Shown: in pieces, positions 47,201-61,300 of the stretch | How the letters are laid out: each line of letters begins with the position of its first letter | Numbering within the stretch: position 1 is the stretch's first letter | Assembly: GCA_013398615.1 (NCBI GenBank) | Contig: VZSR01000680.1 | Location: 1,409,852-1,473,851 of the forward strand | Origin: Brachypodius melanocephalos | Lineage: Eukaryota > Chordata > Aves > Passeriformes > Pycnonotidae | DNA: 64,000 bases | Reading direction: 5' to 3' | Notes under the pieces: generated by a model | The model's input: only the letters and a program-made list of their open reading frames with translations | Database searches by the model: none | What the model was told of the DNA's origin: nothing | Translations under genes and position numbers: made by a program

Positions 47201-49288
47201 CTTGCTGTGCTGTCTGGGACACTGGTCTGGCATTGTGCTACACACCCAGTTACATGGCTCTGCTTAGCCTGACTCTGCCTCACAATGATTCTGCCTCAAA
47301 ATCCTGTGTTCAGCCCTATTCCAGGGAAGGCACCATTTAGATGATGGCTCCCTCCAGAGAGTGAAATTCCTGAGTGATCACTCAGCTTCCTTACAGAGAG
47401 AAGATGGCAAAGGAGCAGACCAAGGGGAAGGGGAGAGAAAAAGTCTGCTCTCCCTGGTCACTTATGACCTACACCATCAGAACTGACAGCATTTTAACAC
47501 CACTTGGATACTTCAGCCAAGGACTCAAATGGCACTGCCTACCATGAGCAGGGAATCCCTTGTCAGTGGCTGAGTTCATCCCTACCTGTTTTATGAGTAA
47601 CATAGGAGTGAACAATAGCCAGAGTTCCAGTCCATGGCACATTGTCATCTTTCTTTAACACCTATAAGCCCAGGAAACAATAAATGGTTAGGACTCCACA
47701 AAATGACACATCAATATTTGTTGGCAGGACCAGAACTTGGGTCTTGTCTCAGAACATAAAAGTGATCTCAAGGCTAAGCACAAGGAACTCTACAGCACAG
47801 AATCTACAGAATTTTAGTGACACTTCAGTGTTTTAGTGATTTTTTTTCTTTCTTGTACAATCAGCATTACTCACAGCAACTGGACGGTTTAGCATTTCTC
47901 ACATAACTGTGATGAACAGTTGTGTGTGAAAAACGTGATTTAAAGACAAGGAAGTTTCTCCTCACACCTTTCAGATCCACTGGTGAACAGTGTCTTCTTC
48001 TGACACTGCCTCCCTCATCTCTAAGATTTATATTCTTTGTCTGGTTACATGCTGGTGGTGTTACTGTAAAGAAAGGAGCTGAAGGAACTGAAGAGACATT
48101 TTAAGAGGACAATTTTTATCAATTACAGGCAAGCTACAGCACTATGTGTATGTTCTAACTCTAGGATGGTGAAAAATACCAGAAATAAATACTGCAAGCT
48201 GCACTAAAAGCCTCTCAGCGCTTCTTTATCTAATGTAGTCCACTGAGCTACGACCACAGGTTAGATTTGTTAGGGCTACACAAATTTGAGGTGTCTCCCA
48301 TTTTCCCTTCTTGGCCTCCCATGCTCCATGTAGCTCACCTTCTGTTGGCACTTTGGGCAGACCCAGAGCCCTTTGGGGGCAGTTTTGAGGGGTGGGTCCA
48401 AGCAGTTGAGGTGATATGCTCTGGGACATGTGCCACAGGGCTGCAAGTTAACTCCACGCTTGCAAGCTGTGCAGTGTTCATCGTGATGGATCTCGCTCTG
48501 CAAGAGAAGGGTGCCCTGGGTAAAGTCAATCCATTGAGAACTTCCCTCTACACAGCATTCAAAGCCTCTACTGCAGCAGACAGGCTCCTTCAGACACGAA
48601 ATCTAATTGTCAAAAGGACCCTGACAGACAGACACAGAAGACAGAAATAACAGATACATGATAGCAACAAATACAAACAACAAATGAGCCAGAAGCAAGC
48701 TCCATAAATTGAAACAGAAACATAAAACCCAACTAATGAAACACAGGAGAAGAGTCCATAATATAGCCAGACTGTGACACAGGAATTATTTCACTTTTTT
48801 CTTTGCCAGTGTGTTGTTACAATACGTGGTATCCCCATGCATGGCTCTGTCCTGGATCACTCGTCCTTCATGCCCAGAGCAGGAGGAAGCAAGCAAGAAA
48901 AGGCTTCTGGGGAAGCAGAGTTCCGTGTTTCATGCACTGCCTCAAAGGGCAGCTGGGGAAACAGGAGGCTGCAGCACGGCCTGGGGCTGAAATCCCTCCT
49001 TTGTGAACTCCTCTGGCCTCAGTTGTTCTCTGTCAGACTTGCTCTGACAGCCTTTCTCCAGCAAGACTGATTACTGCTTTGTCTGAAGCAATACATAACA
49101 TGGACTCAGACTCATCAACAAAGTTACAATGTCATGTAGTAGATTGCTATGCTAATCTGGTGGCAACATTAATTACTCGTTTTAACAAAGGAGACACTGA
49201 TTTTCAAACTCTCATGCTTTGTGAATCATTACAAAAAGCCAAAATTTTCCTGCTGGCTTTCTGGGAAGTAGAATAGCAATTTAATGTG

Positions 49289-49320
<32 letters not shown>

Positions 49321-52300
49321 TCATTTTTAGGAATAGTAATTTAAAAGTTTCTTGGCAGTTTTAGTCAGGCTTGTATCTTGAATTCTAAACCAGTCCCGTC
49401 AAAAAATCACTCTCCAAAATATAATTCTTTATAAACTACCTGCTCAAAGGATCTTAATTTTAACTGCAATCTAAAGAGATTTAATCTTTACAAACTGGAA
49501 TGGTTACTCATTCCTCTTATAAAATTTTCATTAAACTCATAAATCTGGACTAGCAGTTTCTCAATCAGTGGAACCAACAAAGGGACTAAACTCAAGCCTT
49601 GCATGTGAAAGCCCAAGAGCTCATCTCTTTGAAATTCTAGCTTAGGGAACCAAAGATTTACTTCAGTGGGAGAAGAGAATACTGCAATTAGGTACCTTGG
49701 GAGTGATTACAATAACCAGAAGCAAGCACTGGATACACAGTGATGAGAAAGATACCTGCTAATACACAAACTTTGCCCCACATACCTTCCAGAATGGATC
49801 CTCATTTGCTAGCGTATAAAAGAAGGGCAGAAAACAGATTAGTGGAAAATACATTGCTGCAGGGGCTGCTAGTTCTCAGCTTTGGGAGTAATTTTAATCA
49901 AGATGTGGCATAGGAGATCAGGACATTGCCAAAATTAATGCAGGCGGGAAAGAATGTAACAGCAAGCAGTGGAATTAGCATTTGAGATTTAAAAATGTGC
50001 ATGGCAGAAACCCCATGTCCAAAGGGCTGATGCTAAAAGGTGCCAGTATTTGAAATTGTCAGAAATTATCATGCAGAGCTCCTCTCCACGTGCCAGTAGT
50101 CAAAAAGCCTTCCTGAAGGACCTCAGCATGCTCAGAGTGGGAAAGGCTGGTCCTGAACCAGCAATGCACTTATCGTGGAGTATGAAAACACAGATTTAAA
50201 TGTTGAGCTGATTCCTGGACAAAATGGGCAGCTCCTGTGGGAGCCTGATCCTGTCATCAACTCCTCCTCATCAAACTACTCCCACCCAGCACACCAGTGA
50301 CCTTGGGATGAGCCTGTAGTGATTGCATTCACAACTCAATAGGAACAAGAACCAACAGAACTCACTGGAAAGCAGGCCAAGCCTTCCATTAAAAAAAAAA
50401 GAAAAAAAAATGGAATTCAACACACTTTGGTCCAAAAATAAAATGCCTGAAAAAATTAAGAGCATTATGGAAACTGCACAGTGTGTTGCAATTTTTGCTG
50501 CTGATTTCATAGAATCACAGGATATCCTAAGCTGGAAGGGCCACATCAGGATCATCGAGTTTATGGGCTTCCCTACCCCTGAACTTGCATTTTCATTTTT
50601 ATATTTAACAGCCTTTGATAGATTTTTTTTTTCTTCCATAAATTTCTCTACTTCCCCCAAGAATTGTAGGATCCTTTGGCAATGAGTTCCATAAATAATC
50701 ACAGACTTATAAAATGTGTAGCTGTTACTTCATATCCAAAAATACGCACACAAAGATCCACCACTGTGTGACACCATGATTGCTCAGGGGATATAAATGT
50801 TACTCAGACAAACAGAGGCTTGATAATTGATGAATCTTTTGTACAAATGATACATGTCAGGGGACGTGACCTCATTTCAGAGAAGACATTTTCATATAAA
50901 TGAATCCTGATTAATTAACATTTTGATCAAAATTTACAAGACTTGTCCTCCTCTGTGTTTCCAGAAATGACAGTTGTTTCCTGGACATCATGGGGATTTT
51001 TGTCTAGTTTGTTTATTTGTCTTTTCAGCTTACTTTTGCTATAAAGTTTGAAACTTCTTAAAACATGCCCACTTCCCTCTTCTGGTTGCTGAAAAATTAA
51101 ACTGAGGATGATATTTTTAAAGGAGCACTTGATAAGAGAAGGGGCAGCCATCTCTGCACTGAAGCTGGAGAAAGGCATCAATCTGGGCCAGCACCTGCCT
51201 TCTGTTCAGTGCTTGCAGCACCCAGCAGAACAGTGCTGGTGAAAAAAAATCCTTGCAGAGGTTGGGAATTCTGCTGTAATGAACTCCATCTCAACATTCT
51301 CAGAACATGCACAACTCCAGCAAATACTCTGGATTCTGGTAAAACCATAGACAGAGGACTCAAAGAGGAATTAATGATTAAGGAGAGAGGTTGCTGATTG
51401 CCAGGAAGCCCTGAGACAGCTGCATCTGTAGAGCTCTGTCACTTGCCTGCTTCCTTGCAAATAAAATGAGAAACAGGTCATGAAAGGAAGGTCAGAGGTA
51501 TCAAACCCTAACTTAAGCCCCTCAAGGGGCTGGCAGCACAACCTGCTGACAATGCCATTCTGTCCTGATTTCTCACATGCATTTACACGGGAAAAAAACA
51601 AGTGCTATGATAAAGACAAACAATAAATTACAATTTTAATTTTGAAGATAAAACTAAGCCAGGAATATCCTTCTTTCCAGAGGGGCTCACAGGAGCCTGG
51701 CTCCCTGCTAAGAAGAGGCATGTCATCCTAGCTGTTTACTGTAATAACCTCTCCTGTCCTCTGAGACCAAATGCATCTCAGGCATTATGAAAAGCAGGCC
51801 AAGTGTCTGTGTGTGGCATGTGAAGTTTTGAAGGCAGAGAGCAGCACTGCTGCCTTTCAGCAGGTGCTCCTGTGGTGCAGGAAGTCAAGGCAGAGGCAGG
51901 AAGGTGAAATCTCAAGCACTAAACGTGACAGTTGACAGAAGAATTAAACTATACTCAACATTTTCTGTGTTTCACCTCACATGTCCCAACCCTTTGTCTT
52001 CTCTGTGTTGCACATTTTTTTCCTGAAATGCACTTCTTCCCATGAGCTAATCATCAGCATCTCCAAATGGCTCCTCTGAGTTGTTAATTCTCAAGGCATT
52101 TGCTATTAAGTTTCAGATTTGAAGTTCTTATAAATACAAGACTGAAAGGCATCTTCAAGGTCATCAGGTCTAGATTTATTGGAATCAGAAAAACTGGTTT
52201 TCAGCCCTTGTTATTGAAGCAAAAGTTGTGGGAAATTTCAAGTGCTTGAGGATGGAGAGCAATTTCTTAAAGCTGGTAGAAAGAGGCAAATGAAAAGCCT

Positions 52301-55300
52301 AAAATAGTAATTATTTTTCAATATATATTTTTAAGTACTTGGGGTTGGCAACATTACTTTCTTCAAACAGTCCTCTCACTGCATGGTGCTTAAAGTGCCA
52401 GAGATCAGATTTTCCACTGATTGCAGAGGCTTTAGATCCATTCCTACACAACTGTGACCTTTTAGCTTTATCCTTCCATTGTTTTTGCAGAAAAACCATC
52501 TATTTTCACTCCACATTAAAAAATGCAGGGACATTACACAAACTAATGCCCTATGGTACCCTGACAGCAACTCCTATGAAATCCTACAAACGAATTTTTT
52601 AACATGCCATTAGAGTAGCAGTGTGTTCATTTAAAGATGTGCTTACCTCTCGTGGAAAGGAACAAGGGGTTGTTCAAATAATTCGATGCCAGGCGTTTCC
52701 TCTGCAAGGGAAAAGAAACCAACCCCCAGGTCACTGCAAAGTGCTCTGGTTGGTACCTAACCAGCTCTCCAAAAGCTACTTAGACTGATCACTGACAAAC
52801 ATGATTTACCTTTCTAACAAGTTTTTCGTGGAGCAGTTAATTGTGCGTTAGATTTTGCTAAGAAGAGAGAAATACAAGTTGTAAATGTTATTGATGGGGT
52901 TGCAGGATGTGTTCCATGGGCTGGTAAAACTACAGCAAAACCAACTCCAAGCCCAACAACGTCCATAAGGGAAAACTGTTGACATCTTTATTTAAATATA
53001 TAGAAATGGTGATGGATTTCTCACCTGCAGGAAAAACGCTGCTACCTTTGTGACAACACCTGCCTACAGCTGAGAGGAACATACTGCATGCTGCTAAGCC
53101 AGAGCCTTAGCAAAATATTTCCCTTTCAGAAGGGAATGTGCAGGACCTTGAGGAGCTGGCAGTGATTTCAATCTGCTGAGGTCACCAAACCTACAGGCAG
53201 GGAGCAGTGCAAACCTGTCTGAGATGTTTAACTCATCTGACACAGCCCATGGCTGGCAGCTCAAGCTGTGGTCAATGGCAAACCAGGCTTCATTAACAGT
53301 GTGAACAACCCCCAACTGCTCCTCTGAGCCATCCAATGCTTGTAGAGCAAGAAACAGCACCATTTTCTTTTATTAGATGCTGTTGGGTTCTGCTTGGAAG
53401 AAAATTAGAGGGGTTTTTGCTACTAAATTATTTATTCTGCGTTGAACAAACTATTCTCTTATGGACAGGTGCCTGCCAGTCTGTGAATGAATTTTGAAAA
53501 GATGTTTCTTTCTTCAAAAAATAACCACCCCAAAATGTAACCCTTGCCTATGGAAAAAAAAAAAAAAGGTACTGAGGGTAGGAAAATAAAATGGAGAACA
53601 AAACTTGGAAAAGAAAAAGCACACCACTCAAGTGAAGACATAAGACCATAATCACATTTTTGCAATCAAGGTTAGTATCATCACTACAAATGCTGATCTC
53701 CTGCCATTCTGAGGGGTGTTGGCAAATAAAAAGTCTAATTTATATGCAATTTCAATTTAAACAATCATGAATTAAAGATCATTCAGTAGACTAAATTAAA
53801 CTGCACCAAAATGCCTGAAATGCCACAAATACCTCAACTCACTGATTAGCAAACCAGTCTGAGCAGCTAATTGATCAGAGAAAAACCATCTGCCTCCATT
53901 TTACTGGAATGACGTTCCCCATGGTCAGTACTTAATGACAGCTCCTAATGAGGACACAGCTGATCAGCCACAGGAGCCTTTCACAGGCATTTCTTTCTCC
54001 ATGCCATCCTTCATTTCAGCACTTATGCTTTTGAGAATAGATGTGAAGTGTGAACTTAGGGGTGCAGCAGACCCAGGCCCTCTTCTCTTCCACCTCAGCT
54101 CCAAGGTAACAGAGTTTGTCACAAACACCAATCTGGCTACAGCCACAAAACTCTGCTGCAAGTATTTCAATAATCAGGACAAAAATGTCTAAGGAGCTAC
54201 AGATGTAATGCTAGCAAGGCTAAAGTTCCTACTGTGTTAAATCCTGCATTTATGGACATCAGTATCTGCACTGGAGAAAACAGCTGAGGAATTCTGATGA
54301 ACTCAAGTGCCCAGAGCTGCTCTGGAGTATAAAAATCTCCAATGCTTTCAGAAAAAGAACAATCAAGCAGCTCAGCAGTCTGACTACAGAATAAGAAAAG
54401 AGAAATTGCAATGCACATTTGAACATAATGCAGCATTTCTGTTTTCCAGTTATGATCTAAAGGGACTGCCTTTGTAGACGGAAGAGTAATTAGATCCCAC
54501 ATTAATTGAGTCACTTTGCCCTTTATTAAAACTAAGATGAATTCTAGTTTGGAGCAAGTGATGTTGTGGGGTGAAAGCCTGTTGCTTAACCACTGAGATG
54601 AGATATTTTCTTTACATCAGTATCTCTTTACAAGCACCTGTGGTTGTGCATTCATATACATTATTGTAATAAGAAACACTTAGACCTTTTGTTGATATGA
54701 CATAGAACTGTGGTAAAAAAATGAATGATGAAGTACCTCTGTTTCCAGGAGTCCACTGTAGGCTGGATTTGCTGTGCTTCTTCTTTTTCTTTCCTGACGC
54801 TTGCTCTGGATTTCTGCAACCATAGAAAGGAACATGAACTGTGTATTTCTCATTCATCAGGGAAAAAAATGTAGATATAACTTGTTAAGCAAGAGGATCT
54901 CAGCCTCAGCCCCCTGAGCTTTGTGCTCTGTTTCAGTTTCTCAGGTATAATTGGGTTGCATCAGCATTGATAGTTGCTGCAGTTCAAGGTTTGACATTAA
55001 TAAGCTTTTCCTTGTGAGATTCACAGGCATTTTTTATTTTTTCCTTCCTTCAAGGTAGACTTCTGCTGCCCTACAAGAATTTTATTACAATCCCTTCAGA
55101 CACATCTTCAGAAAGCATCGAGAGAGCCTTCAGAGAACTCTCAATGTCTGCTGTTAACAGAAGGGAAGCATTTGAAGCAATTAAGCCCTTAGTTCCTATC
55201 ATATGAAAGCACAGAGAACTTTCTCAATTCAATCTACACTACTTTTCCTCCATGGAAGCTAGAAAAAGCACAGCTGAAATGGCACAGCTGGATTCAGTTC

Positions 55301-58300
55301 TAACCAGGGCGTGATGATTTATTCACCCAGAAGCACACAGCTTCATAATCCTGAGCTTGCAAAATGTGGTGGGGATCCCTTTGTTCTGTCTTGCTCTGTC
55401 TCAGAAGGAGAGGAACTGGCAAGAGCATGTTTCTTCATCCCAGAGACCCCAAAGCACACCCAACAGAACTTCAGGACACCATGTGATCATGCAGGAGGTC
55501 TGGTGTCCTTCCTCAATATCTGAGCTAAAGAAATCTGTCTCAGAATACCTCCAGCACCAGAAAACGGCCTCCAGGGTATTGAGCAATAACACTGTGAATT
55601 AAAGATACCAAATGAATAAGCTTTTAATGATCCAATCTCGATAGAGTTAAATTCCAAAAATGTGAAATTGAGACATAATGAGAAATTTTGAAATAAACTG
55701 AACTGTGTAATGACCACTGCTTCCTGAAAAATAGCAATGACTGATAACAGCAAACATGAGAGCAGTAAAATAATAACCTCTGGCATGTGAAAGCTATAAG
55801 GGCATTTTTGACAGTTGTGATCACCAATTCTGATGAAGAAATACCCTTTCCATAGTAAATGGCTCTTGGCTGGAGCCATTTATTTAATGCTAGTAGGAAC
55901 ATAAAAAGTGAATTTGTCTTCAAGAATTGATTCTGCATGGTGAGTGTTGTAGCAGTTTGGTTTAAAATGTGCATCTCTTCACTGGGTGTAGAACAGAGCA
56001 GAGCACTGCTTGGCATTTTGAACATAAGCAATAAATCCACACAAACAATTTATTAGTTCAAATAAAATCAAAGGTTATAGAATTATTCAAAATTAAGTCC
56101 TCTCTGTTGTAAGCATAATTTGTACTTCCCCACAACTTCAAATGTTGTCCTGTTTTCCTTAGACAAAGAAAACAAGAACCAGTCATTATTTGCACTTTTT
56201 GGATTATAACTCTTCTCCCCAAATTGTTGTAGCTTTTTGGTTTCCATTTCAATTCATTACCATTAAGGGATTAAAAATTACAAAGGCTTAAAATTTCTTT
56301 AAACTGCATTCAAATTCTCAGTCACTTGGACATTAAATGATTTTTTAAAATGCAGATTTAAAGAGGAAAAACACTAAAAAATGGCAACAGGACCCACAGG
56401 AAACCTGCTGCAGATACTGAGGAGACATTACAATTCAGATGTATTTTCTCACTAATTCACAACTTTGTCTTAAAACCAAAGAACTGGAAATATTAGTAAA
56501 AAGAAATCAAGCTAGAAAGGGTAGATACCTTTAGACAATAATGTAGATAACCATGCTCCTAAGTTTAAAGCACATAAAACTGAAACTCAGCGCACTGGAA
56601 ATTCCCAAGTATTTTGCTAACTATGGTCCATGGGATGGGTGGTAAATATCAATTGCCATTAACACTTTTTGTGCTCAAGAATCACTGTCAGCTGACACAG
56701 ATTCCAGCTTTCTCTCCTTTTACAGGTGGAATCACACCAACTTGTAGCTGAGCTTGTAACTAAAACCATCAGGGTGCAGATCTTTTCTTAAAAATACCTG
56801 CATCATCTCTGTCCATGAGAACTATTCTGCCCCAGCTTGTCTCACCCCGCTGGCAAATTTGCTAAACAAACTCTTTTTCCCCCCTCTCATCTATAATTTC
56901 AGAACAACAAAGCTGAGGCAAAGAAGATACAAATCTGCTAAGTTTTGCAAGCTCTTTTTGGAAGGTTGGAGAAGGGACCTGAAAACTGTGTGCTACTGGA
57001 TTTAGCTTCTGTGCAATATTTGTTTGAAGGCATATGCAGGAAGACATGCTAGAGGCTCTCATGCAAGCACAGGATTAGATGAGAAGTTTGTTAAGTTTTT
57101 GGCTGAGTGGGGAAAATGGAGGGAAGGAATTCTTTGTGACAAATAGTCTTAAATGAGTAAAATCTCATGAAACAAATGCCAGATTTTCACCACTGTTATT
57201 CTGTGGAACTCTAGAGATGACAGACAATCAGCTCAAAAACTGAAGTCCATCTCACGTGGGAGAGAGCAGAGGGCACTTGGTGCATCTCTGCAAACATCTC
57301 TGAACCTCACAGACCCATCAAGCAGATCAGTGGTGGTCAGAACCTCTGCAGGACTTTTGTTCTGCTGTTTCCTCCAGTTGTTCACATCTTTGAAAGGATC
57401 CTGATGACTGAGTGAGTGTCAAGCACGCTGGTGGCTGTCTGCAGGGCCAGTCCTCGAGCCCCTTGAGCTGTGCTATGGGGAGGGAGGCAGAGCTAAGTGA
57501 GGTCACCCACTGCTGTGAGAATGAAAGGCACAATTGTGCTAAGGTAACATCTCACCTGATTCTTTCATTTTCATTTTCTCAGTTTTCATGCCCTTCAGAG
57601 GGCGGGAAGAGGAAAAACTGAGAGGGAATCTTGTTGATGTGTAAATATCTGCAGGCAGAGCTCAGAGCACGGGCTGGGCTGTGCTCCATGGTGCCCAGAG
57701 ACAGGACAAAAGGCAACATGCAGAAACTGATGCCCAGGAAGCTCCTCCTGAACATGAGGAAGAGCTTCTTTTCCAGAAGGGTAACAGAACCCTGAACAGA
57801 CTGCCCAGAGGGGCTGTGGAATCTCCTTCTCTGGAGAGATTCAAAAGCCATCTGAACACAATCCTCAGTAATATGCTCTGGCAGAGAAGCCAACAGAAAA
57901 GATTTCACTCAAAAAATGGACTGTGAATCAACATATGCCATCTTACCTTCCAAATGTTCTGTTGTAACCAGTCCTAGTGCTACCATGAAGGCAATTTTCT
58001 AAGGAAAAAATAAAATGGGTTAGATTTTCTTCTATAATAATCATGGCAAGAAAATAAATAAAATTAGCAGTGACAGAATAAACCCAGTAAAAGTCTTTCA
58101 GAAATGTATCTTATTTGAATGTATAATCTCAAGATCTGCTGGAGATATGTCTGGTTCTCCCTGTATGGCTATATAAACCCCAGGAGTTCACAGATGTCTG
58201 AAGCCAAGGCTAAATGGCTGCTGATCTTACACAGCACATGATCAATATTCAGTCAATTCAATCAGTTCAATTTCACATTGCTAGCTGGATTGTTACTCTG

Positions 58301-61300
58301 ATTCTTTAGTGAAGTAGTTTTGTATTATTTTTACATTGTGGACATGGCACTGCTTTTATTGGATATGAGCAAGCTGTGTGAAGTGAAACAAGTATGAACT
58401 TTACAACATGAAACAAGAGATCAGAAACATATTGAAAGTCCCCACCCATTTAAAAAAAAAAAAAAAATCAGAAAATTCTCTTCCCAAGATATAAAAATAA
58501 CATTGTGTGCACAGATTGTGAAGATGTATACTGAGCCAACATTTTTCCTCAATGGGGAGTGAATAAACACCTCCCACTGACACTGGTGAACTCATTTTCC
58601 ACCCAGGAATCTGATCTAAAATATTACTTAAAGCTCTTTTAAACTATCTATGCACAAAAGATATCTTCATACTAAAAAATCTTCAGAACATGCTGATGCA
58701 GTGATAGGACACTTAGAGCAGATTCTAAATTTTCTGTCAGTGATTTCTCACTGGAAATGTTTTCCTTGCAGAAAGGTTTTGCTGAAGTTTTTATTGCATG
58801 GCTTTGATGAAAACTGAAATCACACTGTGTTGTTCCAAGCCCAAACTGAACTGAACTCCTTGGTTTTCAGTCACATTTGTGGTACTTGTGGGGCTTTGGG
58901 GGTGCCCTCTTTCTGCTGTGCTGAATGATCTTGTTGGATAAGGTTACCCAAGGGCGTTTTCATGAGGTTCAATTCCACAGCAGAGACAATCTGACTATGA
59001 AGCTCTTGGGAAATCCAAGCAAGCAGAGCCCACAGTCCAAGGCTGAGGAAGTGTACAAAGGCCATAGGGAGATGCAATTATCATACCTCAAATGAAATGT
59101 TTAGATTTGAGTCCAACTAAAACACAGTGTTTAAGCAGTAGAAGGTCAAAACATTCTGTTTCATTCAAAGAGTTTCAGGAGAACATGTTTCAACACTCCC
59201 AAGTCAAAATTAGTCTGATCTTTTTGCATTGTGAACAGCCTGATGATTCAACACTTCATTTCAGTCCAGGATAAAATCAACTTACAAGTCACCAGAACTA
59301 CAATTTCCTTTGCAATTCTGACTTTCACTTAGCGAAATTGTGAAAGCAAAACCATGCTGATTTTGTAGATGAAAAGATCTAACTGTTGGGTGGGTTCATC
59401 CAAATCAGAGGGTCAGGATTGGACATCTCTACCCCTCATGCATCTGTGAAAATGCCTTTGTCAAACAGGTGAACTAACACCCACATAAGACAGGAATACT
59501 TCCACAACCTTGGGAGATTCCTACTCTCCAGGCAGATCAAAAAATGGTGGTGTAGAATTTCCTGCCTGTCAATTCAGAAACATTCACACTGTATTTCTGC
59601 AGCCCAGATCTGTGGTAATCACATATTTGTGTTCATTTGTCAGACCTTGATTTCAGTAATGTTCACTCCTCACATGCCTGAAACACCAGCCAGGCACAGT
59701 GGGGGCCCCACACCTGAAGGAAAAGATGAATATTTGATCCACTGTACAGATCTGAGAGGAAAATTAGTCAGCTGAGTAGGATTACAAACTTCACCTCAGC
59801 CCCATCAAAAAGTAATGGTGGCAGGAGAGTTCTCAGCACTATGAGCAAAAGTAATAACAATATTTAGGGATAGAACCAGAAAGCTGGAATGGTTAATGTG
59901 TGTTTTCTCAATGGAGTGCAGAATTCCTGTATTACCTCAACATTAAACTGTAGGGGAAGCACACATTTTCTGATGCCTCAACTGAAATTTTTTGTATACT
60001 GGACTGTTTGCTAAACCATTTTCTGTCTTCATGCTGAATTTTTTTGAATAGGTATCTAACTAAATGTAATGACAACATACTTGCTTAAAATATGAAGCTC
60101 CATCAAAAGTGGACTTGATAATTATCTCATGATTAAACACAGGAAGTGTTAGCTTTTATAGGGACTTGAAAGATGGTTCCTTTTAAAAACCCCCAGTACA
60201 AGTTGTATTCTATTGAAAAAGCATATTATATTAACAGCCTGTTTGTTTTTATGGGTTTTGCTATTTCACACCCCTGCAGCTCATTGGATTCAACTCAAAA
60301 TCTGACTTCCACTGCAAACCTTTCCTTTCAGACATCACAGGGTCTTTTGTTTCTCCTCTGTACAGGAAGCTGCAAAACCACAACTTCATTTTCTCCAGAA
60401 TTTCAATCCAGGCTTAACATTAACATTTAGTTCACGATTGCCATGTGTTTCTCTTGTGTTTAGGAAGGATTAGAACACCAGTAACTAAATAACCAGCATT
60501 TACAGAAATAATTTTTCTTTTAGATAAAAAAACATTTTAGAGTGAAAATGTTGCCAGACAGTTTGCTAATATGAATTCTTAAATGATCCAAAAGTTTTAG
60601 GCAGAATTCTGTTTCTTTCTGAGTTGAACTCAGGTCTCTCCAAGAAAAAAAGAAAAGATTAAACCCACCACCCTCCTCCCACCCCATCCCCCAAAACAAA
60701 CGACCAAAAAACCTCAAAAAACAACATCCAGGGCATTTGCTCCCCAGAGGAGCAGCTCCCCTTTGTAATTCACTGTAATACACAGTGTGTCTTTTCATGA
60801 AGCAAAACAAAGATTTTCATAAAAGCATTTCGTTTTGTAATTACATGTTCTGTTTATGTCATTACATGTATTTATACTAATTATGGTGTTAGTTCTAATT
60901 ACACTAATTGCATAAATACATGATAATCAACTAAAGTTTACTTTCAAAGAACAAAAGAAATTAACTCTAGCCCTACCTATTTATGGCTGTGCAACAAATC
61001 TATGAAAAGGACTGTCATACTTTGGGGCACAGCCTCAGCACCCAACCCAGAAAATTAAGGTTTTTGAGACCTCCAGCAAACAGGGTAGGAACAGTGTCTG
61101 CAATTAGAAAAAGTCCTCAAGATATTCTAGTTGGCAATGTAATGAAAATATTTTTGAATGCCATACCAAAAGGGTGCCCAGTCCAATTGCCTCCTCTTGT
61201 ATCTCTCTGAAAGGTTTTTATTCAGTATTTTTTTCCATGGGGATAAGTTACAGGCAAAGAAAAATTGATATTTTTTCCCAGCATTCTGTTTATAAGCAGG

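Noticed and set aside
48267..48650. 127-codon + strand frame over the PHD exon
   Set aside because: It is the antisense shadow of the PHF21B PHD exon.
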